Shown here piece after piece: positions 1-9,079 of a stretch of 64,000 bases of DNA (positions are counted from its first letter, which is position 1; each line of letters begins with the position of its first letter). Origin of the DNA: Microbispora siamensis (GTDB lineage: Bacteria > Actinomycetota > Actinomycetes > Streptosporangiales > Streptosporangiaceae); the NCBI RefSeq assembly GCF_016863095.1, contig NZ_BOOF01000052.1, positions 1 through 64,000 of the forward strand, given 5' to 3'. The position numbers were made by a program, and so were the translations under genes. The notes beneath the pieces were generated by a model, which was not told the DNA's origin, ran no database searches, and saw only the letters and a list, made by a program, of their open reading frames with translations.

Positions 1-55
1 ACACAGGAAGGGGCCTTCGTCGTCGCGGGAGGCAGCCTTCGCCTCGGTGGCCGCG

Positions 56-1573
56 TCAGCCGCCGATGCCGGAGTTCTCGGCGGCGGTGACGATCGTGGT
101 CGCGTCCTCCGGGAGGAGATATCCGGCGTTCACCGACGCCTGCGCGGCCGCCCGCACCTTGCTCACGTAGTCGGCGTGCGTCGGGTAGAGCCGGCTGAGC
201 ACCGGCTCGGCCGTACGCGGCAGGGACGGATCGGACGGGTCGCCCACGTCGTGGCGGTCCCACGGGTCGGCGTCGCCGTTCCACGGGTCCCGGGCGCCGT
301 AGAGGCCGCAGAAGATGCCGCTGCCACTGGTGTCCCGCTCCCCCGTGAGCGTGCGGGTCGGCACCGCCACGTCGGGGAGCCGGATGCCGCCCACGGCCAG
401 GCCCGTGCCCGGGTCGCGCAACTCGGGGTGCAGCGCGGCCCCGCTCGGCGGCCGGGGTCCGCCCCTCGCCCAGGCGGCCAGGTGACGCAGCGCGGCGTTC
501 ATGGAGTAGTGGCCGGGCCCGTCGTTGAACGGCGCCGACCCGGCGGCGCAGTCCGCCTGGGGCGCTGCGGAGCCCGCCGACTTCTGCACCGTCGGGTCAC
601 CGAGGTCGTACGCCCACTGGTCACCGTGCGCCGTACCGGCCAGCTCCCAGTGCACCACCCGGTCGGTGTCCGGCTGCCGGGCCACGAACGCCGTCGGGAC
701 GTCGGTCTCGGTGAGCACGACGAACGTCGGCACCGGCAGGTCCGTACGGATCCTGCTCGGGTTCGGCATCGTCAACACGTCGAGCAGGTTGCCGCTGATC
801 GGTGAGCCGACCGCGCCGTTGCTGTGGATCATGAAGCCGTCGTACACCTTCGACACGGGCTGGACGGCGTTGACGTACGTCGTCATGAAGCCGGCCGACT
901 GCGACTCGCCGTCCGCGAGCAGCGTCGTGACGTGCAGGCCGCCGAGCGGGTCCGGCCCGTTCGGGGTGCGCAGCGCCTGCCCCGCCTGGGAGAAGATGTC
1001 GTACGCGTAGGCGTCGCCGGGGTGGACGAGGCTGCCGTACCGCGCCGGGTCCCAGCCCTTGAGCCCGCGGATCTCGCCGAGGCCGCCGTTGACGCCGACA
1101 TCCTGCGCCGAGACGCCGACCCACGCGTAGCCCTTGCGCAGCAGTTCGTCGCGTTCGAACCAGTAGTCCGGGGACAGATCGATCTGGCCGCTGACGTTGA
1201 GCCACTCGACCACGACCGTGCCGTTGAACCTCGCCGGGTCGGCGGGCCTGCGGACCAGGAGCCGGGTCTTGTACGCGGCGCGGCCGGACGCCCGGACGTT
1301 CCACCGGCCGTCGGAGGTCCAGATGCCGGACTTGGCGTAGGAGGTGGCGGTGCCCTCGATGAAGTACTCGCTCTCCGTGAAGCCGAACGAGCCGAGGTCC
1401 TCCGCCGCGGCGAGGAACGGGAAGCCGTGGTCGCCGGCGGGCGGGACGCTGACGGTGGGGCTCGCTGCCGCGGCCTGGGCGGCCGGCGGGGCGCCGAGGA
1501 GGGCGGCGGCGAGCGCCGCCCCCAGCGCCACGGCGGTGATCCGCCGCCGGGGGGACCGGACGGGTACGCGCAC
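56..1573 (-). CDS. Secreted alpha/beta-hydrolase domain protein
   Basis: The 505-residue product starts with an Arg-rich n-region and an Ala/Leu-rich hydrophobic core ending near AQA (residues 1-36), a Sec or Tat-type signal peptide, so it should act outside the cell. A serine-hydrolase elbow G222-E-S224-Q-S226 is visible. Length and the central EWLNVSG and GVSAQ segments fit the actinobacterial 'alpha/beta hydrolase domain' family (Pfam Abhydrolase_10 type), whose substrates are mostly unknown. It is monocistronic on the minus strand, with a divergent DUF1707 gene upstream. Family assignment is fairly secure; substrate cannot be read from sequence. Confidence 0.85.
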   Translation of the reverse strand: MRVPVRSPRRRITAVALGAALAAALLGAPPAAQAAAASPTVSVPPAGDHGFPFLAAAEDLGSFGFTESEYFIEGTATSYAKSGIWTSDGRWNVRASGRAAYKTRLLVRRPADPARFNGTVVVEWLNVSGQIDLSPDYWFERDELLRKGYAWVGVSAQDVGVNGGLGEIRGLKGWDPARYGSLVHPGDAYAYDIFSQAGQALRTPNGPDPLGGLHVTTLLADGESQSAGFMTTYVNAVQPVSKVYDGFMIHSNGAVGSPISGNLLDVLTMPNPSRIRTDLPVPTFVVLTETDVPTAFVARQPDTDRVVHWELAGTAHGDQWAYDLGDPTVQKSAGSAAPQADCAAGSAPFNDGPGHYSMNAALRHLAAWARGGPRPPSGAALHPELRDPGTGLAVGGIRLPDVAVPTRTLTGERDTSGSGIFCGLYGARDPWNGDADPWDRHDVGDPSDPSLPRTAEPVLSRLYPTHADYVSKVRAAAQASVNAGYLLPEDATTIVTAAENSGIGG

Positions 1574-1810
1574 GGGTTACCTCCGTGGGACGAATGTCGG
1601 GGAGGCACAGTGTCACCCGCTCCGCCCGGCCGGGTAATCGGCGGAATCACCTGTGTTCCTACTGGCCCCGAGGCGCGCCGGTCTGCGTCTGCACCTGTGG
1701 GCCACCCGCGCCAACGGGCAACCGGCGCGGTTCCTCGACGGCCGGCTACAAGAACATTTCGAAGCGGAGCGAACTCCCTGTCGGGTCGAATGAGAACTAT
1801 CGTGACCAGC

Positions 1811-2443
1811 ATGGAAAATCCCCCGCAGCGTCGGGACTCCCCGACGTCTCACCTGCGCGCCTCGGACAGCAACAGGGACCAGGTCGCGGCCATGCTCGGG
1901 GAAGCCCTGAGCACGGGTCAGCTGAGCCACGAGGAGTACTCCGAGCGCCTGGACAGCCTCTACCAGGCCAAGACCGTGGGAGAGCTCGAGGTCCTCACCC
2001 ACGACCTCCAGGTCGAGCGGCACCGTCCGGCCGCGAGCGCGGCGTCCTACACGCCGAACGCGAGCCCGGTCTCCTACGCGTCGAGCGCGAGCCCCGAGCC
2101 CGACAACATCATCGCCATCTTCAGCGGCAGCGACCGCAAGGGCCGCTGGCGGGTACGGCGGCAGACCAAGGCGCTGGCCGTCTTCGGCGGCGTGCGGTTC
2201 GACCTGACCGAGGCCGAGTTCGAGGCGAAAGAGGTCGAGATCACGGTCAATGCGATCTTCGGCGGTGCCGAGATCATCCTGCCGGAGGGGGTCGAGGTGC
2301 GTTGCCAGGGGGTCGGCGTCTTCGGCGGCTTCGACGTGCACAACAGCCCGGACGTCGACCCGTCGGCGCCGGTGGTCGTGATCAAGGGCCTCGCACTGTT
2401 CGGTGGAGTGAGTGGCAGAATCCGGCGTCGCCGCGACCGCTGA
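1811..2443 (+). CDS. DUF1707 protein with LiaF-like C-terminal domain
   Basis: The 210-residue product has an N-terminal DUF1707 domain (about residues 10-55: LRASDSNRDQ start, then GEALSTGQLSHEEYSERL), a Ser/Ala/Pro-rich linker, and a C-terminal beta-rich region (about 95-205) with repeated FGG turns (VFGGVRF, IFGGAEI, VFGGFDV, LFGGVSG). The latter matches the cell-wall-active-antibiotics-response (LiaF C-terminal) fold. No membrane segment is visible, so it is probably cytosolic. ATG 1811 was chosen; in-frame ATG 1790 and GTG 1802 just upstream are alternatives because no clear ribosome binding site decides. The exact role is unknown; related proteins are linked to envelope stress. Confidence 0.85.
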   Translation: MENPPQRRDSPTSHLRASDSNRDQVAAMLGEALSTGQLSHEEYSERLDSLYQAKTVGELEVLTHDLQVERHRPAASAASYTPNASPVSYASSASPEPDNIIAIFSGSDRKGRWRVRRQTKALAVFGGVRFDLTEAEFEAKEVEITVNAIFGGAEIILPEGVEVRCQGVGVFGGFDVHNSPDVDPSAPVVVIKGLALFGGVSGRIRRRRDR

Positions 2444-2708
2444 GTGTCCTGGGGGACGCCGCGCAAGAAGCTCCATAAAACCGGTGGACGACGCTGATAT
2501 CGTCCCAAAACGTGACAATCCTCGGCGTCGACCAGTTCGTCGCAGCCGGGTTCGCCCAGGTGGAGGCGGTCCAGCGCGAGGCCGGCGACGCCGCCAGCGA
2601 ACTGCCGTGGCAGCGAAACCGGGTTGTCGCCGGACGATCCGTCGGGGTGGACGCAGCCGGCGGTGTGGGTAGCCGGCTGGTGAGGCGTCACGAGAACGGC
2701 CCCGCGTC

Positions 2709-3440
2709 GTGACCTACCGGCACGCGACCGTCCGGGGCGACTATGCCGATCTGGCTAGCGGCGCGGTGCTGCACTCGGCTCCGGGGTTCCCCGCCTTCCC
2801 GGTCCGTCTGGCCAGCGAGATGTTCCAGCGCGCGATGGAACTACGGGGCGGTGAACTCGCCACGGTGTGGGATCCGTGCTGCGGCAGCGGCTACCTGCTG
2901 ACCGTGATCGGGCTGCTGCATCGGACCCGGATCTCGGCCGTGCTGGCCTCGGACATCGATCCGGCCGCCGTCGGGATCGCGGAACGGAATCTGGGCCTGC
3001 TGACGCGAACCGGGCTGGCTGCTCGTGCCGCCCATCTCACCGAGCAGGCCGAGCGCTGGGGCCGCGCGTCCTACACGGCTGCGGCCGAGGCCGCACACCG
3101 GATCGCAACCGGGCTGAGCAGCGACGGCGGTGACCTGCCGCACGCCGTGCATCAGGCTGACGTGTTCGACGCCGACCGGCTCCGCCAGGTCCTCGGCGGA
3201 CGCCGGCCGGACGTGGTGGTCACGGACGTGCCGTATGGCGAGCAGACGTCCTGGCACGGGCCCAACGGCGCCGACGGGGCCGTAGGCATGCTCAACACCC
3301 TGGGTACGGTGCTCAGCGAAAACGCGGTGATCGCGGTGGCGGTCCGCGGGCGCAAGGCACCGCGCGCCGACCGCCTGCGCACATGCGCGACTTTCAAGAT
3401 CGGAACCAGAACGGTCACCCTGCTGCGGCCTCAACCATGA
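2709..3440 (+). CDS. AviRa-like 23S rRNA methyltransferase
   Basis: The 243-residue product has a Rossmann methyltransferase fold with an SAM loop DPCCGSGYLL (about residues 54-63), an acidic motif SDIDPAA and a catalytic-like TDVPYGEQ motif (about 173-180). This layout matches AviRa, the 23S rRNA guanine methyltransferase giving avilamycin resistance in producers. The GTG start at 2709 is the only good one. The gene stands alone, and no antibiotic cluster is visible nearby, so it could be an intrinsic orthosomycin-resistance or housekeeping rRNA methylase. Family call is confident; target base is inferred from AviRa. Confidence 0.8.
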   Translation: MTYRHATVRGDYADLASGAVLHSAPGFPAFPVRLASEMFQRAMELRGGELATVWDPCCGSGYLLTVIGLLHRTRISAVLASDIDPAAVGIAERNLGLLTRTGLAARAAHLTEQAERWGRASYTAAAEAAHRIATGLSSDGGDLPHAVHQADVFDADRLRQVLGGRRPDVVVTDVPYGEQTSWHGPNGADGAVGMLNTLGTVLSENAVIAVAVRGRKAPRADRLRTCATFKIGTRTVTLLRPQP

Positions 3441-3586
3441 CGCCGGCCCGTAACCAGTCCGACAAGGCGGGGATCACGGCCGCCGCGACTTTCACGACTC
3501 CCGCACGACGGCGTCGCCGCGATTCACCAAGATCGTGATTGGCATATTCGCCCCGGTTTCCCGCGGCGCATGGCCACAATCGCGAA

Positions 3587-4108
3587 GTGACCGATTCCAA
3601 ATCCGTATCAGGCCTACCGGTGGCGTTGACCGTATGCGCCTACGCGGCGGCCGTACTCACGCTTACATGGATGACCGAAGAGGGTTATCTCGGCGATGCC
3701 ATGTACGGAGTGCTGACCATGGTCCTGATGGCCTTTCCGCTCTCCCTTGTCGGGACTTCTCTGTACGGGACGCTGAAAGACGCAATCGTCGGACAGAGGC
3801 ACGATGACCCGACCTACGGCTGGAACTACAACTACGCCTGGGATTACGTCCTGATGGCCTGGCCGGGGATCGTCATGGCCATCGCCCTGATGCTCCTGCT
3901 GAGGCGGCGGCGTACCCGTTCGGCGGGCCAGGTCGTTGGCTGGGCGCTGACGGTGGTCGTCACCTTGACCGGCGTGCTGATCACCTTTGACGGGTGGGCG
4001 CCCCGTCGGCCGTACGGCTGGCCGTTCCTCGTGTACGGACTGGTCATGGTCATTGGATTGATCGCTGCGCACAGGTCCGCCCCGAATACGGCTACCAACA
4101 GGGCGTAA
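3587..4108 (+). CDS. Unknown four-helix membrane protein
   Basis: From GTG 3587 the product is 173 residues with four hydrophobic segments (an N-terminal one after SKSVSGLP, one around YGVLTMVLMAFPLSLVGTS, one around YVLMAWPGIVMAIALMLLL, and a C-terminal pair TVVVTLTGVLI / LVYGLVMVIGLIAA). A longer frame opening at TTG 3539 exists, but the extra residues are polar and unlike a signal peptide. I recognise no family. The gene stands alone on the plus strand. Confidence 0.6.
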   Translation: MTDSKSVSGLPVALTVCAYAAAVLTLTWMTEEGYLGDAMYGVLTMVLMAFPLSLVGTSLYGTLKDAIVGQRHDDPTYGWNYNYAWDYVLMAWPGIVMAIALMLLLRRRRTRSAGQVVGWALTVVVTLTGVLITFDGWAPRRPYGWPFLVYGLVMVIGLIAAHRSAPNTATNRA

Positions 4109-4142
4109 CGCGGGTGCCTGAGCCTCGACGAGAAAGCGATGA

Positions 4143-4319
4143 TCATGGGTGAGAAGGCCGCCGTCGGCGGAGATTCGTCGGTGGAGATCCCGTATGGCTC
4201 TGACCTCCACCACTTGCGTGAAACGTCCACGGCCGGATGCCAGCGCGCTCGGCGTCGACCCAAACCAGAGCGTTGACGTCGTGTTCCAAGAGCCACCCGA
4301 GCATTGCGACCGCGTCCAT
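4143..4319 (-). other. Gene-poor gap 4109-4482; possible small ORF
   Basis: The 374-bp gap between the membrane protein and the acetyltransferase holds no clear gene. One minus-strand frame, ATG 4319 to TGA 4143 (58 residues, beginning MDAVAMLGWLLEHD), has protein-like composition, and the frame stays open upstream of its ATG to a stop. It may be a remnant of a longer gene. I do not recognise it. Confidence 0.25.
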
Positions 4320-4482
4320 CCAGGCAGCGTACGGCTCCGGTGGTGCATCGTAAGGTCGGCGAGCGGGCGAGGTACCCCGAGTGCCCTGTTGCTACGGGGA
4401 CTTCGAGGAAGCGAGTGGCGGTTGCGAGATCACCTAATGGGGTGCCCTTCGGGGGAGTGGATCGCGGCCGGTGCTCACGCCT

Positions 4483-5022
4483 CTACCTCGGATCGAGTAC
4501 GCGCGTCATCCAGATCGTGTTGCCGCGTTCGGCGTCCTCGGTGATGCGGTCGCTTCGGTGGAAATCGAGCTTCTCAAGGACGCGGAACGAGGGTGCGTTC
4601 CACTCCCGCACGGTCGCCCAGAGTCGTCGACGTCCTGTTCGCGTCGCGGCTTCGATGACCGCACGGGCGGCTTCTGTCGCGTAACCATGGCCGTGAGCTC
4701 GTTGTGCCAGCTCGTACGCGATCTCAGGTTCGTCGAAAGACCCCTGGCCGACAGTCAATCCGCAGTACCCGATGAACTCACCGGTGTCTCGCAGCTCGAT
4801 CGGCAGCAGCCCCAGCCCCGGATCCGCCATCAGCGGATTCTTGAGGAGCCAGCCGCGCATGTCCTCGAGCGTCGGGCGTCCCTCGGCGTCGATCCGCCGT
4901 ACCGCTCGTGGATCCCGCTCAAGCCATAACCCGCGGTACTCCTCGGCATCCGACGGCACCCACCGCCGCAACCGCAGCCGCTCGGTCACCAGCTCCGCCG
5001 GTAGATCCTTATAGGTTCCCAC
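4483..5022 (-). CDS. RimJ/RimL-type GNAT acetyltransferase
   Basis: The 179-residue product opens with the classic TERLRLRRW strand of RimJ/RimL-like N-acetyltransferases. It continues through GEFIGYCGL, EIAYELAQRAHGHGYATEA (acetyl-CoA binding loop, near residues 100-118) and the C-terminal NAPSFRVLEKLDF motif. It should transfer acetyl from acetyl-CoA to a protein N-terminus or small amine; the substrate is not predictable. ATG 5022 gives the full domain. It is monocistronic. Confidence 0.9.
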   Translation of the reverse strand: MGTYKDLPAELVTERLRLRRWVPSDAEEYRGLWLERDPRAVRRIDAEGRPTLEDMRGWLLKNPLMADPGLGLLPIELRDTGEFIGYCGLTVGQGSFDEPEIAYELAQRAHGHGYATEAARAVIEAATRTGRRRLWATVREWNAPSFRVLEKLDFHRSDRITEDAERGNTIWMTRVLDPR

Positions 5023-5227
5023 CCGACCAACCTAACCCGGTGCTGACCAAGACCGGACGAGACTGCAAGAGGCGGACGTTGAGCTGCTCAACGGTTGGTG
5101 GCGGACGTTGCCGCCAAGGAGCTGCCGGCTCTCGAGGCACAGGTGTGGCGGGTCGGACGGTCAGGCCGTCTCGGGTTGGCAAGCCTGTTACAGGTCAGCC
5201 CCAAGTCAGCGAAACCATGCTGGCCCG

Positions 5228-5770
5228 ATGGACCTGATCGACGCTGTTGAGGCGCTCACCACGACCGTGGCCCCGGGTCGCCGCATGCCGGGAAAGATCG
5301 GTATGGGCATCCTCCTGATCTGCTGGCTCGCGCTCGGCGTGCTGCCGTTCGTGACCGCGGTGCCGGATTTCCGGCTCGCGACCGGGAAGATCGGCACTTC
5401 TGGCACCCTCACCGTCGTCTCCTGCGTCTCCCTCGGCCAGGGACGGTATGACTGCAGGGGCAGGTTCGTCCCCGACGGCGGTGGAGACGCGGTCATGGTG
5501 GCCGCATCGCCCGACTCAGAAGTGGGGGACGTGACGCGGGCCCAGCTCACCCCTGATGGGGATCAGGCGCTACCGTCCGGCACGAAGGGCGTCCTGCGGG
5601 CCATGACGCTCCCTGCCACCGGCCTCGGCGCGCTGGCCTTCCTGCCCTACGTCGTGCTGTACGTCTTCAGAGCCAGGCGGGGGCGCAAGACCGCCGTAAT
5701 CGCGGGATCGGCGGTCACCGCCCTGTCCCTGATACTGATCGTGATCGGCATGGTCGCCGCGTACTCCTGA
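5228..5770 (+). CDS. Unknown membrane protein, three helices
   Basis: The 180-residue product has a helix at about residues 24-42 (GMGILLICWLALGVLPFV), an extracytoplasmic region of about 70 residues with a Cys pair (SCVSLG and DCRG), then two C-terminal helices (LPATGLGALAFLPYVVLYV and ALSLILIVIGMVAA). ATG 5228 is preferred to earlier in-frame starts because upstream residues are low-complexity Arg/Gly. No family is recognised. It is the last chromosomal gene before the integrated array. Confidence 0.6.
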   Translation: MDLIDAVEALTTTVAPGRRMPGKIGMGILLICWLALGVLPFVTAVPDFRLATGKIGTSGTLTVVSCVSLGQGRYDCRGRFVPDGGGDAVMVAASPDSEVGDVTRAQLTPDGDQALPSGTKGVLRAMTLPATGLGALAFLPYVVLYVFRARRGRKTAVIAGSAVTALSLILIVIGMVAAYS

Positions 5771-6027
5771 CCGGTTTGGCCGGGCGACGGGGTCCGAGCG
5801 AGGAGGTCCTTTTGAGAGGCCCGTCACGCCGCCCCGGTACGCCCTCTGAGCTGGCGTAACCCGCTTACCGATGCGCCTCTTGCTGTCATCCCGGGCAGCA
5901 TGGGGCATGGTCCCGCGTTACCCGCTTCTCAGGCGTGGCTCACTCGTCCGTGACGGCGGCTTTCACAGCCGGCGTCTCGGTTCACGTCGTCGCGCCCGGC
6001 TCGGTCAAGATTATGCAGACAAGCACA

Positions 6028-6062
6028 AGGCCCCTGACAGCGAAACCGCTGTTCAGGGGCCT
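6028..6062. terminator. Hairpin next to leftmost att copy
   Basis: Stem AGGCCCCTGA / TCAGGGGCCT with an additional CAGC/GCTG pairing. It lies just outside the leftmost tRNA-Thr 3'-half copy and is the likely original terminator of the chromosomal tRNA-Thr gene, read on the minus strand. Confidence 0.7.
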
Positions 6063-6071
6063 GTCGTACGA

Positions 6072-6114
6072 GAGCCGCCTTGGGGAATCGAACCCCAGAC
6101 CTTCTGTTTACAAG
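6072..6114. repeat. att copy 1 (tRNA-Thr 3' half), left end of array
   Basis: The 43-bp sequence begins GAGCCGCCTTGG and ends TGTTTACAAG. It is identical to the 3' half of the intact tRNA-Thr(UGU) at 46415-46487, through the T arm into the anticodon stem-loop. It has no 5' half and no encoded CCA. It marks the outer left boundary of the integrated elements. Confidence 0.95.
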
Positions 6115-6246
6115 GCACTTACCGACGCTCAAGACACAAGGGGAAACGGAGTTTCCGCAGTTCAGCGGTTGTCGCCTCTGTTCACCTGTGGCTCTGTGTT
6201 GCACGCGCTTGGCGCAGGTCTGTCGCAGATGCGTCGCAACGCGAAC

Positions 6247-6275
6247 GGCCCTCGGCGGCCTCTTCGCCGAGGGCC
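6247..6275 (-). terminator. Hairpin after the DUF397/XRE operon
   Basis: A perfect 11-bp stem GGCCCTCGGCG / CGCCGAGGGCC lies 17 bp past the stop of the minus-strand DUF397 gene. There is no T-tract, as is common for high-GC terminators. Confidence 0.65.
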
Positions 6276-6291
6276 ATTGTGCTGGTAGGAA

Positions 6292-6492
6292 TCAGCCGAA
6301 TTCCCCGTCCTTCACACCGCCGAGGAACGCCTGCCACTCGCCTGCGGTGAAGAACAGCTTCGGCCCGTCCGGGTTCTTGGAGTCGCGCACTGCCGCTCCC
6401 CCGCCGGGGAGGTCGGCCACCTCGACGCAGTTGTCTCCGTTACCGCTGCGTGCGCTCTTCCGCCAGTTGAGCTCGATCGTCGATGCCACCAT
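6292..6492 (-). CDS. DUF397 small protein
   Basis: The 66-residue product carries the DUF397 signature: LNWRKSARSGNGDNCVEVADLP, then AVRDSKNPDGPKL and a C-terminal WQAFLGGVK. It lies 9 bp downstream of the XRE/DUF5753 gene on the same strand, the standard actinobacterial pairing in which the regulator is followed by one or more DUF397 proteins, which in BldB/WhiJ-like systems act as partner or antagonist. Function here is inferred from that pairing. Confidence 0.92.
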   Translation of the reverse strand: MVASTIELNWRKSARSGNGDNCVEVADLPGGGAAVRDSKNPDGPKLFFTAGEWQAFLGGVKDGEFG

Positions 6493-6501
6493 TCGCCTCG
6501 C

Positions 6502-7353
6502 CTACTCGTCGTTGAGTTGGTGCGCCATCTCCTCCAGATACGTCACAGAGTCCTCCACGGATGCGGCACTGGCGACTACCTGCTCGTACAGATGCGAGTA
6601 GCACTGCACCTCTTCAGGCTTCTCCAGGTACACAGCCGCGGTGGCGGTCTCAAGGAAGACGAGCGGCGCTTCATCCTCGCCAGGGAACCACATCAACATG
6701 AAGGCTCCGAGCATCGCGGCGTGCGCGCCGGCCGCGTCCGGGAGGACCTGGATCGTGATGTGCGGCTGGGCCGCCAGCTCCGCAAGACGCAGCAGCTGTG
6801 CGCGCATAACGGCCGGGCCTCCGACGTTCTTGCGGAGTGCCGCCTCGTCGATGACCGCCCGGAACGTGGGTGGGTCAGCTCTCTGGAGGATCTCCTGCCG
6901 TGCCATGCGCGCGTCGACTCGGCGCTTGACTGCGGCCTCCTCCAGAACGCACCCTCCGCGAAAGATGGCGGCGGCATAGTCGGGGGTTTGCAGGAGGCCG
7001 GGGATGAGGATCATCTCGTAGGTATGGATGAGGCTCGCGCCGGCTTCGAAGTCCGGTAGGGCGGTCCGGAACACGTCGGAGTACTCAGCCCACCAGCCGC
7101 GGTGGCGGGACTCGTTGGCGAGCTGGACCATGGCGGCGCGTTCCGCCGGCTCGGTCACGCCGTAGAGATCGAGAAGGTCGACGACGTCCCGAGGGTTGGG
7201 CCGCTTCCAGGCGCCGCGTTCCATCCGCGAGACCTTGGATGGGTCCCATCCGAGTTGTCGTGCGACCTTAGTGGCATCGAGTCGGATCTGTTCCCGATAG
7301 TGCCGGAGCTTCGCCGAGAGGGTTCGGCGGCGCACGGTGGGGCTGTATGTCAC
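6502..7353 (-). CDS. XRE-family regulator with DUF5753 (WhiJ-like)
   Basis: The 283-residue product has an N-terminal Cro/C1 helix-turn-helix (about residues 10-65, including KVARQLGWDPSKVSRMERG). A long DUF5753 domain (about 95-275) follows, with YEMILIPGLLQTPDYAAA, the hallmark of Scr1/WhiJ-type regulators. It is the first gene of an operon with DUF397, whose start follows 9 bp after this stop. The family typically regulates development or adjacent toxin-like loci. Here it is cargo of relic element 1, and no other partner is visible. Confidence 0.93.
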   Translation of the reverse strand: MTYSPTVRRRTLSAKLRHYREQIRLDATKVARQLGWDPSKVSRMERGAWKRPNPRDVVDLLDLYGVTEPAERAAMVQLANESRHRGWWAEYSDVFRTALPDFEAGASLIHTYEMILIPGLLQTPDYAAAIFRGGCVLEEAAVKRRVDARMARQEILQRADPPTFRAVIDEAALRKNVGGPAVMRAQLLRLAELAAQPHITIQVLPDAAGAHAAMLGAFMLMWFPGEDEAPLVFLETATAAVYLEKPEEVQCYSHLYEQVVASAASVEDSVTYLEEMAHQLNDE

Positions 7354-7509
7354 AGAGACGCTCCCCCTCGCCTAAGGCTTTCCGGACACACCCGGACGTA
7401 TCTACTCATACGAATTTGCCAATATGAACTTAACTCTTGCTCTTTCGCTTGACGGACATGAGTATGACGGTCAGAGAGTGATTACGGGAGGCGTATGCGC
7501 GTCATGGGG

Positions 7510-7777
7510 TCATGGAGCGTTGTCGGCCCATTCCTCACGACGGCGTACGAAGGTGCCCTTCCCGGAGATCGGCCGGATCCTGTTCTCTTGCGTGAGCAGG
7601 GCGAGGACTTTTCGGACAGTGCCTTCTGCCACCCCGAACTCCTCGGCCAACCGCTTAATGCTCGGGATCGGGTAGCGCTCCTTGTAGGTGCCCGCGTCGA
7701 TGCGCGCCCGGAGCTCCTCAATAGACCTGCTCCCAGATGGTTCGGTCCGGCTCGAACCACTGGTCTTCCCTGATCAT
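7510..7777 (-). pseudogene. Frameshifted GntR-type regulator
   Basis: From ATG 7777 the frame reads MIREDQWFEPDRTIWEQVY and hits TGA. One base further the frame continues EELRARIDAGTYKERYPIP and RLAEEFGVAEGTVRKVLALL to GKGTFVRRREEW. Removing one T in CTATTGAGG restores a continuous GntR winged helix of about 88 residues. It is either a real frameshift or a sequencing error. Similar one-domain GntR regulators occur in element 3 (39551-39907), so this may be the dead control gene of element 1. Confidence 0.7.
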
Positions 7778-8044
7778 GGGCCCGACCCGTAGTGGATCAT
7801 GACCAAGCATGCTCTGGCGGGCCAGGGCATATCAGGGTGTCCCTCTATACCCCCGCAAATTCAGACTTCCGCCCGCGCTCAGCGGGCGGACGGAGACGGG
7901 CACGGCGGCGAGCATTCCCTGGGCATGGGGTACCGCCGTCGTGCCCCCTTCAGCACTGCCACCCAGGACCCTTACCTACGATTCCGGACGGCACGATGCT
8001 CCATCCACAAGTTCCCCAGCGCCTGAGGTCATCGCCGACACAGT

Positions 8045-8957
8045 GAGCCCTTTTCATCCTGAGTAACGGCCCTCCTCGATGAGCTGCAGGACGAAGATTG
8101 CCTGCACGAGCGCGGTCGCACGATGTGGGCAACAGCGCAGCTCGGTCAGCACCCTCCAGGACTTCAAAGTCGCGACGGCACGCTCACCGATGGCTCGGAT
8201 ACGGGCATGTGAGCGGTTCACGTCCCGCTGTCCGCGAGACAACCAGGGACGATGGCGATGCCGCTTGAACGGCGTGCGGATCGTTCCGCTCGCTCCTTGA
8301 TAGCCCTTGTCCGCGAAGGTCTTGACTCCCACGCCAGTCATGGCATCGATCAGGCCGACCGTCCGAGCGGCGGTCAGGTCATGGACGGCGCCCGGCAGCG
8401 CAGGTGAAGCCCACACCAGACGGCCCACGGGATCGGCCAGCAGTTGCACGTTCATCCCATGTTGTTTGTGTTTGCCGCTGTAGTACGGTCGCTCGTCGGC
8501 GAGGCGGTCGATGGGAATGAGGGTGCCGTCCAGGATGGTGTAGGCCAGCCTGGATGCGCGCTCGACGGCGGCGTGCACGTCGTCGGCCAGCGCGGCCAGC
8601 AGGTCGACGCCTTCGCGGATGTAGCGCCAGGCCGTGGTGGTGCCGATAGCGAAGCCGCAGCCAGACGTGCGTAGGTGTCGCCGTTGCGTAGGTGCGCCAG
8701 GACCAGCAGCGCTTGCTGAGCCGGGTCCAACCGCCGCCACCGGGAGCGGCGTTCGGCACGCTGCCTGCGGATGAGTTCGGCCAGACGGGTCAGGGTGTGG
8801 TTGGACAGTGGAATCGAGGCACGGTAAGACAGCAACGAGGCTCCCGGTTGGGGCATCGGATCTTGGTCGACTGCTGTCTTACCGGGAGCCTCTTCTCACG
8901 CCAACCCGCTCCTGCACGAACCCGGGACGACCTACACGATCAGGTTGGAGAGACATC
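8045..8957. mobile_element. IS5-type insertion sequence, disabled
   Basis: The element surrounds a frameshifted IS5-family transposase. Imperfect terminal inverted repeats are proposed: left around 8045-8063 (TTTTCATCCTGAG) and right around 8935-8957 (read inward TCTCCAACCTGATC). A near copy of the right end recurs at 9681-9704. Boundaries are approximate; no target duplication could be confirmed. Confidence 0.55.
8054..8856 (-). pseudogene. IS5-family transposase, frameshifted
   Basis: The N-terminal part (ATG 8856, with LTRLAELIRRQRAERRSRW and LRNGDTYARLAA) and the catalytic part (GTTTAWRYIREG, then ILDGTLIPIDRL, DKGYQGASGTI and SWRVLTELRCCP) lie in two frames that meet near 8655. One missing G in GCTGCGGCTTC would join them as LAAGFAIGTTTA. 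DDE-type residues are recognisable in LDGTL and FADKGYQG. Some IS5-group elements use programmed frameshifting, but no slippery run is visible here, so a disabling deletion is more likely. Confidence 0.75.
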
Positions 8958-9079
8958 AACGCCGACCTACCCCAGCGTCTACCGCTATTGACCTGCGCCG
9001 TCCGGCCGGAAAGCTCAGCGATCCGCCGCGAGATCGCTCGCCAGGAGCGCTCCCTTCCATCGATCCGGAACGAAGAGAT

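Noticed and set aside
824-1810. Long plus-strand frame upstream of the DUF1707 gene
   Set aside because: It is the mirror of the hydrolase gene; Arg/Gly/Ala-rich with no motif. Only the part from 1811 has family signatures.
6080-6600. Plus-strand frames starting in the att region
   Set aside because: The sequence is tRNA-derived plus the reverse of DUF397; no family match or ribosome binding site.
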